A DNA stretch of 64,000 bases from CAVQWT01 sp963810815 (GTDB lineage: Bacteria; Pseudomonadota; Gammaproteobacteria; Burkholderiales; Casimicrobiaceae), in NCBI GenBank assembly GCA_963810815.1, contig CAWEPB010000003.1:496001-560000 (forward strand), written 5' to 3'. Numbering within the stretch: position 1 is the first letter of the stretch; each line of letters starts with the position of its first letter. A program made the translations under genes and the position numbers. Below the pieces are notes generated by a model. The model was not told the DNA's origin. It ran no database searches and saw only the letters and a program-made list of their open reading frames with translations. Shown in pieces: positions 31,508-40,792 of this stretch.

Positions 31508-32578
31508 TCAGGGCGGCAGGCGCCAGTCGCGCAGGTCCGGCGGCAGCAGCGTCCGGTGATCCGGATGCGCTTCGCGAAACGCCTTCAGCTCGCGCTCGGC
31601 GTCGGCGAGCTTGCCGTCGTCGCGCAGGCGGCGGATCAGCGCGATCCACTCCGGCACCGGGAGCTCGACGCCGCGCTGCGCCTCGGCGGGTGGCGAGGCG
31701 CTGGGCGCCGCCACGCCGGCTGCGGGTCCGGTCACCGCACCGGCCGCCGCCATCTCGTTGGCGCGTGACGGCGCCGGCTGCCTGAGTTCCGCGCGCGCTC
31801 GGTCGCTGGCGACGGCGCCTTCGGCCGATTCGGCGGGGCTGCCGGCGATCGCGCGGTCGCTCTGCTCGCGTGCTGCGCCAAGTTTCGCGGACGGTGCCGA
31901 TGCAGCGAATGGCGTCGGCGCAGCGGCAGAGGCGGGCGCCGGCACCGGGGCCGTGGCGGGGGCCGGCGCCGGCGCCGGCATCGCGGTCGGTGGAAGCACC
32001 ATCGGCGCAGGGGCGACTTCCGCCTTGCCCGCGGTCGCCGGGAATGCCAGGGGTTCGGCGTCCCGGCGCGTCGCTGCGTCCGGTGCCGGCCTCGCCTGCG
32101 ACGGCGAATCCGCCGTCGTCCGCGGCGCGCGCTTGTCCTCCGGCGGTGGACGCTGCATCGACTCCGGTGCGACCGTCGCTGCCGGCGAGGCAGCCGGTTC
32201 CTCCGGCTTCGACATCGGCGCCGGCACGCTGCGCGCCCCCGCCGGCATGTCCGACACGGTGCGCCCGTCGCCGCCCGCCGTGCCCGGCCGCTCGGTCGTG
32301 ACGACCTGCAGCAGGCCGATGGCGATGGCGCCGATGGTGGCTGCGGCGGCGAGCGGAAACCACCAGCGCTCGGGTCGCGTCGCCTCGGGCACCGCCGCCG
32401 GCTGCACGCGCGCGCCGACCTCGCGCCGCGCGGCCGCGCGCAGCGCCGCGTCCAGCGCCGGCGGCGGCTCCTCGCGCGACAGCGAGCGCCACGCGGCGCC
32501 GGTACGCGACTCCTCGGTCCGCGACTGCGCGCCGGCCTTCGCGGGTTCTCGCTCGTCGGGTCGTTTGGGATCGGTCAT
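31508..32578 (-). CDS. Putative membrane anti-sigma factor
   Basis: The 356-residue product has an N-terminal cytoplasmic part (SREEPPPALDAALRAAARRE), one membrane helix (WWFPLAAAATIGAIAIGLLQ) and a long low-complexity Ala/Pro/Ser periplasmic region, ending EWIALIRRLRDDGKLADAER and AFREAHPDHRTLLPPDLRDW. No zinc-finger cysteines are seen. The ATG overlaps the stop of the sigma-factor gene (ATGA), which is the typical sigma/anti-sigma arrangement. Role is inferred from this context. Confidence 0.65.
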   Translation of the reverse strand: MTDPKRPDEREPAKAGAQSRTEESRTGAAWRSLSREEPPPALDAALRAAARREVGARVQPAAVPEATRPERWWFPLAAAATIGAIAIGLLQVVTTERPGTAGGDGRTVSDMPAGARSVPAPMSKPEEPAASPAATVAPESMQRPPPEDKRAPRTTADSPSQARPAPDAATRRDAEPLAFPATAGKAEVAPAPMVLPPTAMPAPAPAPATAPVPAPASAAAPTPFAASAPSAKLGAAREQSDRAIAGSPAESAEGAVASDRARAELRQPAPSRANEMAAAGAVTGPAAGVAAPSASPPAEAQRGVELPVPEWIALIRRLRDDGKLADAERELKAFREAHPDHRTLLPPDLRDWRLPP

Positions 32579-33198
32579 GTCGATTCGTCCAGCGCGTCGT
32601 CGCCGAAATCGGCGAGGTCCGCGAGTTCCGCGCGCAATCGCGCGGTGGCGTAGCGCAGCCGGCTCTTCACCGTCTCCGCGCCGGCGCCGGTGAGTTCGGC
32701 GATCTCGGCCAGCGACAGGCCGCCTTCCTGTTGCAGCAGGAACGCCTCGCGCTGCGCCGCCGGCAGCGTGCGCAGCGCGGCGTCGATGCGCGCGCCGATT
32801 TCCCTTGCCTCCGCGCGCACGCCCGGCGCGTAACCGCGCGCCGCGGCGACGCTCGCCAGCGGGTCGACCGCTTCGCCGTCGTCGTCGGCGTACGCGGCGA
32901 CGAGCTCGACGTGGCCGCTCGCGCGCCAGTGGTCGACCAGCCGGTTGTGCGCGATCCGGTACAGCCAGGTGGTGAACTTCGCCGCCGGCACGTACGTCGC
33001 GCGGGCGCGGATCACGTTCATCCAGACGTCCTGGAACAGTTCGTCGGCGGTGCCCGCGTTGCCGCAGTGGCGCAGCAGGTAACGATAGCTGCCGCCCTTG
33101 TGGCGCGCATAGAGCAGGTCGAAGGCGGCGGCGTCGCCCGCCGCGTACGCGAGCATCAGCGCCTCGTCGCCGGAGGGCGGAACGGGTTGCGCGGGCAT
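32575..33198 (-). CDS. ECF-type RNA polymerase sigma factor
   Basis: The 207-residue product has region 2, AAFDLLYARHKGGSYRYLLR to ELFQDVWMNVIRARATY (promoter melting and core binding) and KFTTWLYRIAHNRLVDHWRA, then region 4, RTLPAAQREAFLLQQEGGLS to LAEIAELTGAGAETVKSRLR and YATARLRAELADL. It lacks region 1 and is therefore ECF class. Its target is unknown, but the adjacent lipoprotein and anti-sigma gene form one apparent operon. Confidence 0.9.
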   Translation of the reverse strand: MPAQPVPPSGDEALMLAYAAGDAAAFDLLYARHKGGSYRYLLRHCGNAGTADELFQDVWMNVIRARATYVPAAKFTTWLYRIAHNRLVDHWRASGHVELVAAYADDDGEAVDPLASVAAARGYAPGVRAEAREIGARIDAALRTLPAAQREAFLLQQEGGLSLAEIAELTGAGAETVKSRLRYATARLRAELADLADFGDDALDEST

Positions 33199-33254
33199 CG
33201 CCCGCGAGTATGCGAGCGGCCCGCGCGGGTCGCAACCGGCCGTTGCCGCCACGG

Positions 33255-34265
33255 TCACCGCGGCGGATCGGGCGCGAAGCGCGGCCAGGCCGGGAACGGC
33301 GTCGGCCGCGGCGGCACCAGCGCGACCGGCGGCGGCAGCACGCCCATGGCGACCAGGTTCTCGCGCCGGTCGTAGCGGATGGTGATCACCTCCGCCGGCT
33401 GCGAGCTGGCGCGCTCGAAGGTCACCATCTGCGCGTGCGAGGTTTCGTTGCGGCCGTGGCCGGTGCCGAGCTTCGCCGCCGGCGGCGGCGCCGGCGCGTA
33501 CAGCGGCGCGGCCTGCGAGCGGCGTTGCGCGTCGAGCCGCCCGCGCGCGTCCGGCGCCGCCGCTTCCTCCGCCTTCGCTTCGGACCCCGCTTCCGTCCTC
33601 GCTTCGGCCGTCACGCCGCCGGCCGCCGCATCGCGCGCTGCGGTTTCGCCGGTCGCCGCGTCGGGTCGCGGCGCGCTCGCCAGCGGGTACGGCGCGGGGG
33701 CGCCGTCCGTTTCGTTGGGGCGCGCCGGTCCGATCTTCCCGAGCACCGGGGAGATCCGCTCGCGGAACACCGCGACGCCGATGACGCCGACGTGGTCGGG
33801 CCGCCCGGTCCGCGCCGCGTAGCTGTCGGGCAGCTCGGTGAAGTAGAACGCCGCGGTCCGCGCGAGGTTCTTGCGCCAGCCGGCGATCTCGACCGAACCC
33901 CACGGGTCCAGCACGTAGCCCGACTGCGCGGGCGCCGCCGTCTCGCCGGAGATCACGTTGACGCCGTCGACGCTGGTCACCGCCAGCAGCCGGCCGCCGT
34001 CGACGTTGCGGATCCGGACCGAGTACTCGCGGCCCGGCGTGCCGACGACCCAGGCCTGGCCGTCCTTCCGGTAGACAGGCAGCACGCGGCCGTCGACGCG
34101 GTCGACGATCTCGACCTCGGCCAGGCCCCGGGCAGCGACGCCGCCGTGCGCGGTCGCGCAGCCGCTCAAGGCGGTGGCGGCGGCGAGTGCAAGTGTGAGC
34201 GCACGCTGACGCCAGATCCTCTGCCTGGCAATGGGTGTTGCGGGGACGGGGGCGATCTTCGACAT
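33255..34265 (-). CDS. Lipoprotein of unknown function in the sigma-factor operon
   Basis: The 336-residue product has a basic signal sequence RQRIWRQRALTLALAAATAL plus SGC (lipobox ALSGC). The mature part includes VEIVDRVDGRVLPVYRKDGQ, GREYSVRIRNVDGGRLLAVT, SGYVLDPWGSVEIAGWRKNL and FTELPDSYAARTGRPDHVGV, then Ala-rich tail. Similar sigma-linked surface proteins are common, but no function is known. It lies 56 bases upstream of the sigma gene, same strand, so it is probably the first gene of the operon. Confidence 0.7.
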   Translation of the reverse strand: MSKIAPVPATPIARQRIWRQRALTLALAAATALSGCATAHGGVAARGLAEVEIVDRVDGRVLPVYRKDGQAWVVGTPGREYSVRIRNVDGGRLLAVTSVDGVNVISGETAAPAQSGYVLDPWGSVEIAGWRKNLARTAAFYFTELPDSYAARTGRPDHVGVIGVAVFRERISPVLGKIGPARPNETDGAPAPYPLASAPRPDAATGETAARDAAAGGVTAEARTEAGSEAKAEEAAAPDARGRLDAQRRSQAAPLYAPAPPPAAKLGTGHGRNETSHAQMVTFERASSQPAEVITIRYDRRENLVAMGVLPPPVALVPPRPTPFPAWPRFAPDPPR

Positions 34266-34413
34266 GACGTTCTCCTCGGTTCGGGCGGCTTCGTCCAGCG
34301 GACTCTGTTGTCAACGGCCGGGGTCGCGAAACGGGGTTGCGGCAGTGGCGGAGAATTCCGCGCTTGCCGGCTTGGCGCAGAAACCCCGACGTCGTGTAAG
34401 ATAATTTCGCACC

Positions 34414-35531
34414 ATGTCGGACACCGCCAACCTCCCCGCGCTCGTCACCGGCCTCGCCTTCGCGTTGGCCGTGGTCTTTGGCGCCGTCGGCAACCGGGTC
34501 AGCTTCTGCACCATGGGCGCGGTCGACCGACATCGTGAACTTCGGCGACTGGCGGCGGATGCGGATGTGGGTGCTGGCCATCGCGGTTGCCATCGCCGGC
34601 GCCGGCGCGCTGCACGCGACCGGGCTGGTCGACCTGACGAAGTCGGTCTACACCGGCACCCGACTCAGCTGGCTGTCGATGGTGCTCGGCGGCTTCCTGT
34701 TCGGCTTCGGCATGACGCTCTCCTCCGGCTGCGGCAGCAAGACGCTGATCCGCATCGGAGGCGGCAACCTCAAGTCGCTGGTCGTGCTGGTGTTCCTCGG
34801 CATCTCGGCGTACATGACGCTGCGCGGGACTCTTCGGCGTCTGGCGCGCGACCGGTCTCGATCCGGTCCGTTTCGACTTCGCGGCGCTGGGCGCGGCCAC
34901 CGCGGACCTGCCCGGACTCGCCGCCGCCTTCGGGCTGCAGGGCGCGCGGCAGTGGCTGCCGTTCGCCGTCGCCGCGGCGATCCTGGTCTGGATCTTCGCC
35001 AACCGCGACTTCCGCTCGTCGCGCGAAATGATCTTCGGCGGCATCGTCATCGGCGCCGTCATCGTCGGCGGCTGGTACGTGTCGGGGCACGTGGGCTTCC
35101 TGGCCGAGGACCCGGCGACGCTGGAGGAAAAGTTCGTCGCCACCAACTCCGGTCGCCTGGAGTCGTTCAGCTTCACCGCGCCCGTCGCGTACCTGATGGA
35201 ACTGCTGATGTTCTGGAGCGACACCACGCGCGTGCTCACCTTCGGCATCGCCGGCGTGCTGGGGATGATGGTCGGCTCGCTGGGCATGGCGCTCGCCACG
35301 CGGACCTTTCGCTGGGAAGGCTTCGCCAGCGTCGAGGACCTGAGCAACCACATCGCCGGCGGCATCCTGATGGGCTTCGGCGGCGTCACTGCGCTGGGCT
35401 GCACCATCGGGCAGGGACTCACCGGCGTCTCGACGCTGGCGGTCGGCTCGATGCTGGCGCTGGCGGCGATCATCCTCGGCTGCTTCGCCGCGGTGAAGTA
35501 CCAGATGTGGCGGCTCGAGCGGATGGGTTGA
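34414..35531 (+). pseudogene. YeeE/YedE (TsuA-like) sulfur-compound transporter, two +1 frameshifts
   Basis: Three frames give one protein. Frame one: MSDTANLPALVTGLAFALAV to GNRVSFCTMGAV. Frame two: VNFGDWRRMRMWVLAIAVAI to GGFLFGFGMTLSSGCGSKTL. Frame three: LFGVWRATGLDP to IAGGILMGFGGVTALGCTIG and GLTGVSTLAVGSML. The cysteine-bearing motifs NRVSFCTMG, SSGCGSKTL and LGCTIGQGL are those of YeeE/YedE thiosulfate or sulfur transporters. Surplus bases near 34525-34529 and in GGG at 34825-34827 separate the frames; the total is two over a multiple of three. Joined length is about 371 residues. Confidence 0.8.
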
Positions 35532-35745
35532 GCAGGTAGCCCGGCCTCCCCCGGCGACCGCCCATTCCGCCATTCCGGACCCGCGCCACGGTCGGTGCGG
35601 AGCGCCCGCCGCAGTCCCCGCGTGCGACCGGACCGCCCCGGTGCCACCGTTCCCCTCATCGGATGGACTGCCCGCCGCCGTCCGCGCCGTCGGATGGACC
35701 GAACGCCACCGTCAACACGACGGCACGCCAGGCCGTTAAAGACCA

Positions 35746-36300
35746 ATGATCATCTACGACCTCACCTGTCCGCAGGATCACCGCTTCGAGGGCTGGTTCG
35801 CCTCGGGGGAGGACTTCGCCGCGCAGAAGGCGCGCGACCTCGTCCGCTGCCCGGTCTGCGACGACGCCGGGGTCGCCATCGTGCCGTCGGCCAAGGTCGC
35901 GACGCCCCGGGCGGGAACCGGCGCGGGAACTGCGGCGGGCGGCAGCCCGGGCCGGGGGCGCGGCGCGTCCGCCCGCATCCGCCACCGCGGGCATCCCGAC
36001 GGCGCCGCCAACGCTGCGGGCAGCGGCGAGGACCGGTCCGGGCCGGAAGGCGATGCCGCCGCGGCCGCCAACGTCGCGGTCGGTCTCCCGCCGGAAATCC
36101 TGTCCAGGCTGCGCGAAATCGTCCGCGCCGCCGAGGACGTCGGCCGCCGCTTCCCCGAGGAAGCGCGCCGCATCCACTACGACGAGGCGCCGGCGCGGCC
36201 GATCCGCGGCCAGGCGTCGCGGGAAGAAACCGAGGAACTGCGCGAGGAGGGCATCGACGTTTCGCCGCTGCCCGCGTTCCTGACCGGCGAAGAGCACTGA
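35746..36300 (+). CDS. DUF1178 family protein
   Basis: The 184-residue product starts MIIYDLTCPQDHRFEGWFAS and contains VRCPVCDDAGVAIVPSAKVA, the two zinc-like cysteine pairs (TCPxxH, CPVC) of DUF1178. A Gly/Ala-rich central insert is followed by the conserved end IVRAAEDVGRRFPEEARRIH, YDEAPARPIRGQASREETEE and LREEGIDVSPLP. The family has no known function and is common in proteobacteria. Confidence 0.85.
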   Translation: MIIYDLTCPQDHRFEGWFASGEDFAAQKARDLVRCPVCDDAGVAIVPSAKVATPRAGTGAGTAAGGSPGRGRGASARIRHRGHPDGAANAAGSGEDRSGPEGDAAAAANVAVGLPPEILSRLREIVRAAEDVGRRFPEEARRIHYDEAPARPIRGQASREETEELREEGIDVSPLPAFLTGEEH

Positions 36301-36373
36301 CACGCCGTGCGCAACCTGCGTTGGCCGGCTTGAGGCCGCGCCGGTTTTCGGGTTACAATTTGCGGCTTTCGGC

Positions 36374-36449
36374 GGGCCGTTAGCTCAGTTGGTAGAGCAG
36401 CGGACTTTTAATCCGTTGGTCGCTGGTTCGAATCCAGCACGGCCTACCA
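36374..36449 (+). tRNA. tRNA-Lys (anticodon UUU)
   Basis: A 76-base cloverleaf: acceptor GGGCCGT pairs with ACGGCCT, D arm AGCTCAGTTGGTAGAGC, anticodon loop CTTTTAA with TTT, T arm GGTTCGAATCC, and an encoded 3' CCA. It reads AAA and, with wobble, AAG lysine codons. Confidence 0.95.
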
Positions 36450-36516
36450 TTCCGGTGGCGGGCCGCGGGAATCGAGCCTCCGCAGGGGAAACCGGACCGC
36501 CGAAGCGCAGTGCACC

Positions 36517-36592
36517 GGGTCGTTAGCTCAGCTGGTAGAGCAGCGGACTCTTAATCCGTTGGTCGTAGGTTCGATCCCTACACGGCCTACCA
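36517..36592 (+). tRNA. tRNA-Lys (anticodon CUU)
   Basis: A 76-base cloverleaf: acceptor GGGTCGT with ACGGCCT, D arm AGCTCAGCTGGTAGAGC, anticodon loop ACTCTTAAT with CTT, T arm GGTTCGATCCC, encoded CCA. It reads AAG, the favoured lysine codon in this GC-rich genome. It lies 67 bases after tRNA-Lys(UUU), probably in one transcript. Confidence 0.93.
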
Positions 36593-36607
36593 AATCCGAA
36601 GTGCAGC

Positions 36608-36636
36608 AAAGCCCCGCGATGACCTCGCGGGGCTTT
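36608..36636 (+). terminator. Intrinsic terminator after the tRNA pair
   Basis: AAAGCCCCGCG and CGCGGGGCTTT form a perfect stem with a 7-base loop, followed by GTCTTTGTGG. The symmetric T and A runs allow it to work from both sides, so it may also end the cbb transcript arriving from tkt. Confidence 0.85.
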
Positions 36637-36718
36637 GTCTTTGTGGCGCCGGCTTCGGTGATGCCGGCTGTCGCGAGGTTGCCCCGAAGTTGCGCCGAGG
36701 TTGTCCTTCGCGCGCCGG

Positions 36719-38737
36719 CTACTTCGGCGTCGGCGGCAGCCGCAGCAGGCGCCGCAGCGCGGCGACGACGCGCTCGGTGGTGATGCCGAGCTCGCGGTAG
36801 ACCTCGTCGGCCGGCGCGGACTCGCCGAAGCGGTCGATGCCGATGACGATGCCGCCGCGCCCCGTGTACTTGTACCAGCCGTCGGACACGCCCGCCTCGA
36901 CGGCGACGCAGGGCACGTGCGGCGGCAGCACCGCGGTGCGGTAGACGTCGGGCTGGCGGTCGAACACCGAGGGCGCGGGCATCGACACCACGCGGATCGG
37001 GATGCCTTCGGCGGCGAGCTGCTCCTGCGCCGCGCGCGCCAGCGGGACCTCGGATCCGGTGGCGATCACCATCGCGCGCGGGGCGCCCTCGCCCTCGGAG
37101 TGGATGTAGCCGCCGCGCGCGATGTCGGCGAGCGCGGTCTTCGAGTGCTGGCGGGGCGCGATGTTCTGGCGCGACAGCAGCAGCGCCGTGGGCCCGTTGT
37201 CGCGCGCGATGGCGGCGGTCCAGGCGACCGCCGTCTCCGTCGCGTCGCAGGGGCGCCAGACGTCGAGGTTGGGGATGAGGCGCAGGCTCGCCGCGTGCTC
37301 GACCGGCTGGTGCGTCGGGCCGTCCTCGCCGAGGCCGATCGAGTCGTGCGTGAGCACCAGGATCGACCGGATCCGCATCAGCGCCGCCATCCGCAGCGCG
37401 TTGCGCGCGTAGTCGGAGAACACCAGGAACGTGCCGCCGTAGGGGATGAAGCCGCCGTGCAGCGCGATGCCGTTCATCAGCGCCGCCATGCCGAACTCTC
37501 GCACGCCGTAGTGAAGGTAGCGGCCGCTGCCGGTGGGACCGACCGCGGGCATGCCCTTGACCTGCGTCAGGTTGGAGCCGGTGAGGTCGGCCGAGCCGCC
37601 GAGGAGCTCGGGCACCGCGGCGACCAGCGTCTCCAGCAGCGTCTGCGACGCCTTGCGCGTGGCCACCGCCTGCGGCTGCGCATTCTGCTTCTCGATCAGC
37701 GCCGCGGCGGCGGCGGCAAAGCCTTCCGGCAACCGTCCCGCGATCCGGCGGCGGAACTCGGCCGCCTCGGCGGGGTAGTCCTTTTCGTAGGCGGCGAACG
37801 TCGCGTTCCATTCGTCCTCGCGCTTGGCGCCGCGCGCCCGCGCGTCCCATCCGGCGTAGACGTGCGGGGGAATCTCGAACGGCGCGTAGCGCCAGCCGAT
37901 CGCTTCGCGCGTCGCCGCGACCTCGGCCGCGCCCAGCGCGGCGCCGTGGACGCCTTCGGTGCCTTGCTTGTTCGGCGAGCCCTTGCCGATGATCGTCTTG
38001 CAGCAGATCAGCGTCGGCTTGCCGGCGCCCTTCCGCGCGTCGGCGAGCGCCGCGTCGACCGCCTCGACGTCGTGGCCGTCGACGTCGCGGATCACCCGCC
38101 AGCCGTAGGCCTCGAAGCGCTTCGGCGTGTCGTCGGTGAACCAGCCCTCGACCTCGCCGTCGATGGAGATGCCGTTGTCGTCGTACAGCACGACCAGCTT
38201 GTCGAGCGCCAGCGTCCCGGCGAGCGCCGCCGCCTCGTGCGAAATGCCCTCCATCAGGCAGCCGTCGCCGACGAACACGTACGTCCGGTGGTCGACGATG
38301 CGGTGGAAGGGTCGGTTGAATTCCGCCGCGAGCAGCCGCTCGGCCAGCGCCATGCCGACCGCGTTGGCGAGGCCCTGCCCCAGCGGCCCCGTCGTCGTCT
38401 CGACGCCCGGCGTCGCGCCGTACTCCGGGTGCCCCGGCGTCTTCGAGTGCAGCTGGCGGAACCGCTTCAGCTCGTCGAGCGGCAGGTCGTAGCCGGACAG
38501 GTGCAGCAGCGCGTACTGCAGCATCGAGCCGTGCCCGTTCGACAGCACGAAGCGGTCGCGGTCCGGCCAGTGCGGGTTCGCGGGGTTGTGCGCGAGGTGG
38601 CGCGTCCACAGCGCGACGGAAATCTCGGCCATGCCCATCGGCATGCCCGGATGACCGGAATTCGCGGCCTGCACCGCGTCCATCGCGAGCGCGCGCAGCG
38701 CGTTGGCGAGCACGTTGGTTTCAACTTCCACGTCCAT
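36719..38737 (-). CDS. tkt: Transketolase (Calvin cycle)
   Basis: The 672-residue product has ANSGHPGMPMGMAEISVALW, GPLGQGLANAVGMALAERLL, VGDGCLMEGISHEAAALAG with the thiamine-diphosphate GDG motif, TIGKGSPNKQGTEGVHGAAL, and HDSIGLGEDGPTHQPVEHAA in the pyrimidine domain. It moves two-carbon units between sugar phosphates to regenerate ribulose phosphate. It is the last gene of the cbb set, after prk, with ribosome site AGGAGATCGC before the ATG. Confidence 0.95.
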   Translation of the reverse strand: MDVEVETNVLANALRALAMDAVQAANSGHPGMPMGMAEISVALWTRHLAHNPANPHWPDRDRFVLSNGHGSMLQYALLHLSGYDLPLDELKRFRQLHSKTPGHPEYGATPGVETTTGPLGQGLANAVGMALAERLLAAEFNRPFHRIVDHRTYVFVGDGCLMEGISHEAAALAGTLALDKLVVLYDDNGISIDGEVEGWFTDDTPKRFEAYGWRVIRDVDGHDVEAVDAALADARKGAGKPTLICCKTIIGKGSPNKQGTEGVHGAALGAAEVAATREAIGWRYAPFEIPPHVYAGWDARARGAKREDEWNATFAAYEKDYPAEAAEFRRRIAGRLPEGFAAAAAALIEKQNAQPQAVATRKASQTLLETLVAAVPELLGGSADLTGSNLTQVKGMPAVGPTGSGRYLHYGVREFGMAALMNGIALHGGFIPYGGTFLVFSDYARNALRMAALMRIRSILVLTHDSIGLGEDGPTHQPVEHAASLRLIPNLDVWRPCDATETAVAWTAAIARDNGPTALLLSRQNIAPRQHSKTALADIARGGYIHSEGEGAPRAMVIATGSEVPLARAAQEQLAAEGIPIRVVSMPAPSVFDRQPDVYRTAVLPPHVPCVAVEAGVSDGWYKYTGRGGIVIGIDRFGESAPADEVYRELGITTERVVAALRRLLRLPPTPK

Positions 38738-38759
38738 GGGTGCGATCTCCTGGGGTTCT

Positions 38760-39635
38760 TCAGCCGGCGCGCCGCTTGCGGTCCATGATCTGCAGGATCA
38801 TCGGCGTGAGGATCAGCTGCATCGCGAGGCTCATCTTGCCGCCGGGCACCACGATGATGTTCGGCCGCGACATGTACGAGTCGTGCAGCATCGAGATCAG
38901 GTACTGGAAGTCGATGCCCTTGGGCTTCGCGAAGCGGATCACGACCATGCTCTCGTCGAGCGTCGGGATGTCCTTGGCGATGAACGGGTTCGACGTGTCG
39001 ACCATCGGCACGCGCTGGAAATTGATGTGCGTCTGCGAGAACTGCGGGCAGATGTGGTTCACGTAGTCCGGCATCCGGCGCAGGATCGTGTCGACCACGG
39101 CGTCCTGCGAGTAGCCGCGCAGGTTCTGGTCGCGGTGCAGCTTCTGGATCCACTCGAGGTTGATGATCGGCACCACGCCGATCAGCAGGTCCGCCAGCGC
39201 CGCGATGTTGACGCCGCCGGTGACGGCCGCGCCGTGCAGGCCCTCGTAGAACAGCAGGTCGGTGCCGGCCGGGACGTCGGCCCAGGGCGTGAACGTGCCG
39301 GGCTCCTGCCCGTAGGGAGCGGCCTCCTGCGCGTCGTGCAGGTACTTGCGCACCTTGCCGGTCCCGGTCTCGCCATACGCGCGGAACAGCGCCTCGAGGT
39401 CCTCGAGCCGGTTCGCCTCGGGCCCGAAGTGGCTGAAGTTGGCGTTGCCCGCGGCGGCGGCCTCGGCCATCTTCGCCTTCATCTCCGCGCGGTCGTAGCG
39501 GTGGAACGAATCGCCCTCGACGATCGCCGCGCTCAGCTTCTCGCGGCGGAAGATGTGCTGGAAGGTCCGGGTGACCGTGGTGGTCCCCGCGCCCGACGAA
39601 CCCGTGATCGCGATGACCGGGTGCCTGATCGACAT
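38760..39635 (-). CDS. cbbP: Phosphoribulokinase (proteobacterial type)
   Basis: The 291-residue product starts MSIRHPVIAITGSSGAGTTT, a P-loop kinase, and has EGDSFHRYDRAEMKAKMAEA, YEGLHGAAVTGGVNIAALAD and VVDTILRRMPDYVNHICPQF, then NIIVVPGGKMSLAMQLILTP. It phosphorylates ribulose 5-phosphate to RuBP, the substrate of RuBisCO. The length is that of the NADH-activated bacterial form. Lies between fbp and tkt. Confidence 0.95.
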   Translation of the reverse strand: MSIRHPVIAITGSSGAGTTTVTRTFQHIFRREKLSAAIVEGDSFHRYDRAEMKAKMAEAAAAGNANFSHFGPEANRLEDLEALFRAYGETGTGKVRKYLHDAQEAAPYGQEPGTFTPWADVPAGTDLLFYEGLHGAAVTGGVNIAALADLLIGVVPIINLEWIQKLHRDQNLRGYSQDAVVDTILRRMPDYVNHICPQFSQTHINFQRVPMVDTSNPFIAKDIPTLDESMVVIRFAKPKGIDFQYLISMLHDSYMSRPNIIVVPGGKMSLAMQLILTPMILQIMDRKRRAG

Positions 39636-39644
39636 GTGGATCTC

Positions 39645-40721
39645 CTACGCGGCGCGGAACAGCGACCGCACGTGGAACAGCGGCGACTCGAACTCCTGGT
39701 CCTCGCCGGCGTCGTGCGCCCGGTGATAGCGCTCGATGCGCTCGACCTCGTTGCGCGAGCCCAGGATGACCGGCACCCGCTGGTGCAGGTCCTGCGGCAC
39801 GACCTCCAGCAGCCGCGCCCGGCCGGTGCTGGCGCAGCCGCCCGCCTGCTCGACCAGCATCGCCATCGGATTGGCCTCGTACAGCAGGCGCAGCCGGCCG
39901 GGCTTGGCCGGGTCCTTGGTGTCCTTCGGGTACATGAACAGCCCGCCGCGGACGAGGATGCGGTGCACCTCCGCCACCATCGACGCGATCCACCGCATGT
40001 TGAAGTCGGCGGCGCGCGGTCCGTTCTTGCCCTTGACGCATTCGTCGACGTAGCGCTGCACCGGCGGCTCCCAGAAGCGCGCGTTCGACGTGTTGATCGC
40101 GAACTCGCGCGTGTCCTCGGGGATGCGCATGTCCGGATGCGTCAGCGTGAAGGCGCCGATCTCCGGGTCCAGCGTGAAGCCGTGCACGCCGCGGCCCATG
40201 GTGACCACCAGCATCACCGAGGGGCCGTACAGCGCGTAGCCGGCGCAGATCTGCCGGGTGCCGGGCTGCAGGAAGTCCTTGGCCACGGGGTCGGTGACGC
40301 CCTCGGGCGCCATCAGCACCGAGAAGATCGTGCCGACGGTCACGTCGACGTCGAGGTTGGACGAGCCGTCGAGCGGGTCGAACACCAGCAGGTAGCGGCC
40401 GCGCGGATATTCCGCCGGGATCGCGTACGGCGCCTCGAGTTCCTCCGACGCCATGCCGCAGAGCTGGCCGCCCCACTCGCAGCTGCGCAGCACGATGTCG
40501 TTGGCGATGACGTCGAGCGGCTTCTGCTGCTCGCCCTGCACGTTGGTCGCGACCTCGGTCTTGGGTGCTGCCAGCAGCGCGCCGCGGGAGACCGCCGACG
40601 CGATGTACTTGCACGCGGTCTGCACGTCGTTCAGCAACGCCGTGAGCTGCGGATCCGGATCGGTCATCCGCCGCTGCTCCTCGATGATGAACTTGCTGAA
40701 CGTGGTTCTGCGATGAGGCAT
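39645..40721 (-). CDS. fbp: Class I fructose-1,6-bisphosphatase
   Basis: The 358-residue product includes LDVIANDIVLRSCEWGGQLC, GMASEELEAPY, LLVFDPLDGSSNLDVDVTVG, the metal-binding FDPLDGSS motif, and GGLFMYPKDTKDPAKPGRLR, LLYEANPMAMLVEQAGGCAS. It removes the 1-phosphate of fructose 1,6-bisphosphate in the Calvin cycle. The gene is nine bases from prk, consistent with a cbb operon. Confidence 0.95.
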   Translation of the reverse strand: MPHRRTTFSKFIIEEQRRMTDPDPQLTALLNDVQTACKYIASAVSRGALLAAPKTEVATNVQGEQQKPLDVIANDIVLRSCEWGGQLCGMASEELEAPYAIPAEYPRGRYLLVFDPLDGSSNLDVDVTVGTIFSVLMAPEGVTDPVAKDFLQPGTRQICAGYALYGPSVMLVVTMGRGVHGFTLDPEIGAFTLTHPDMRIPEDTREFAINTSNARFWEPPVQRYVDECVKGKNGPRAADFNMRWIASMVAEVHRILVRGGLFMYPKDTKDPAKPGRLRLLYEANPMAMLVEQAGGCASTGRARLLEVVPQDLHQRVPVILGSRNEVERIERYHRAHDAGEDQEFESPLFHVRSLFRAA

Positions 40722-40792
40722 CGTCGTGCTCCTGTCGGGCGCTCGGTGGCGTTCGGTGGCGCTTGGGGGCGCTCGGGTGTGCTGGGGCTCGG

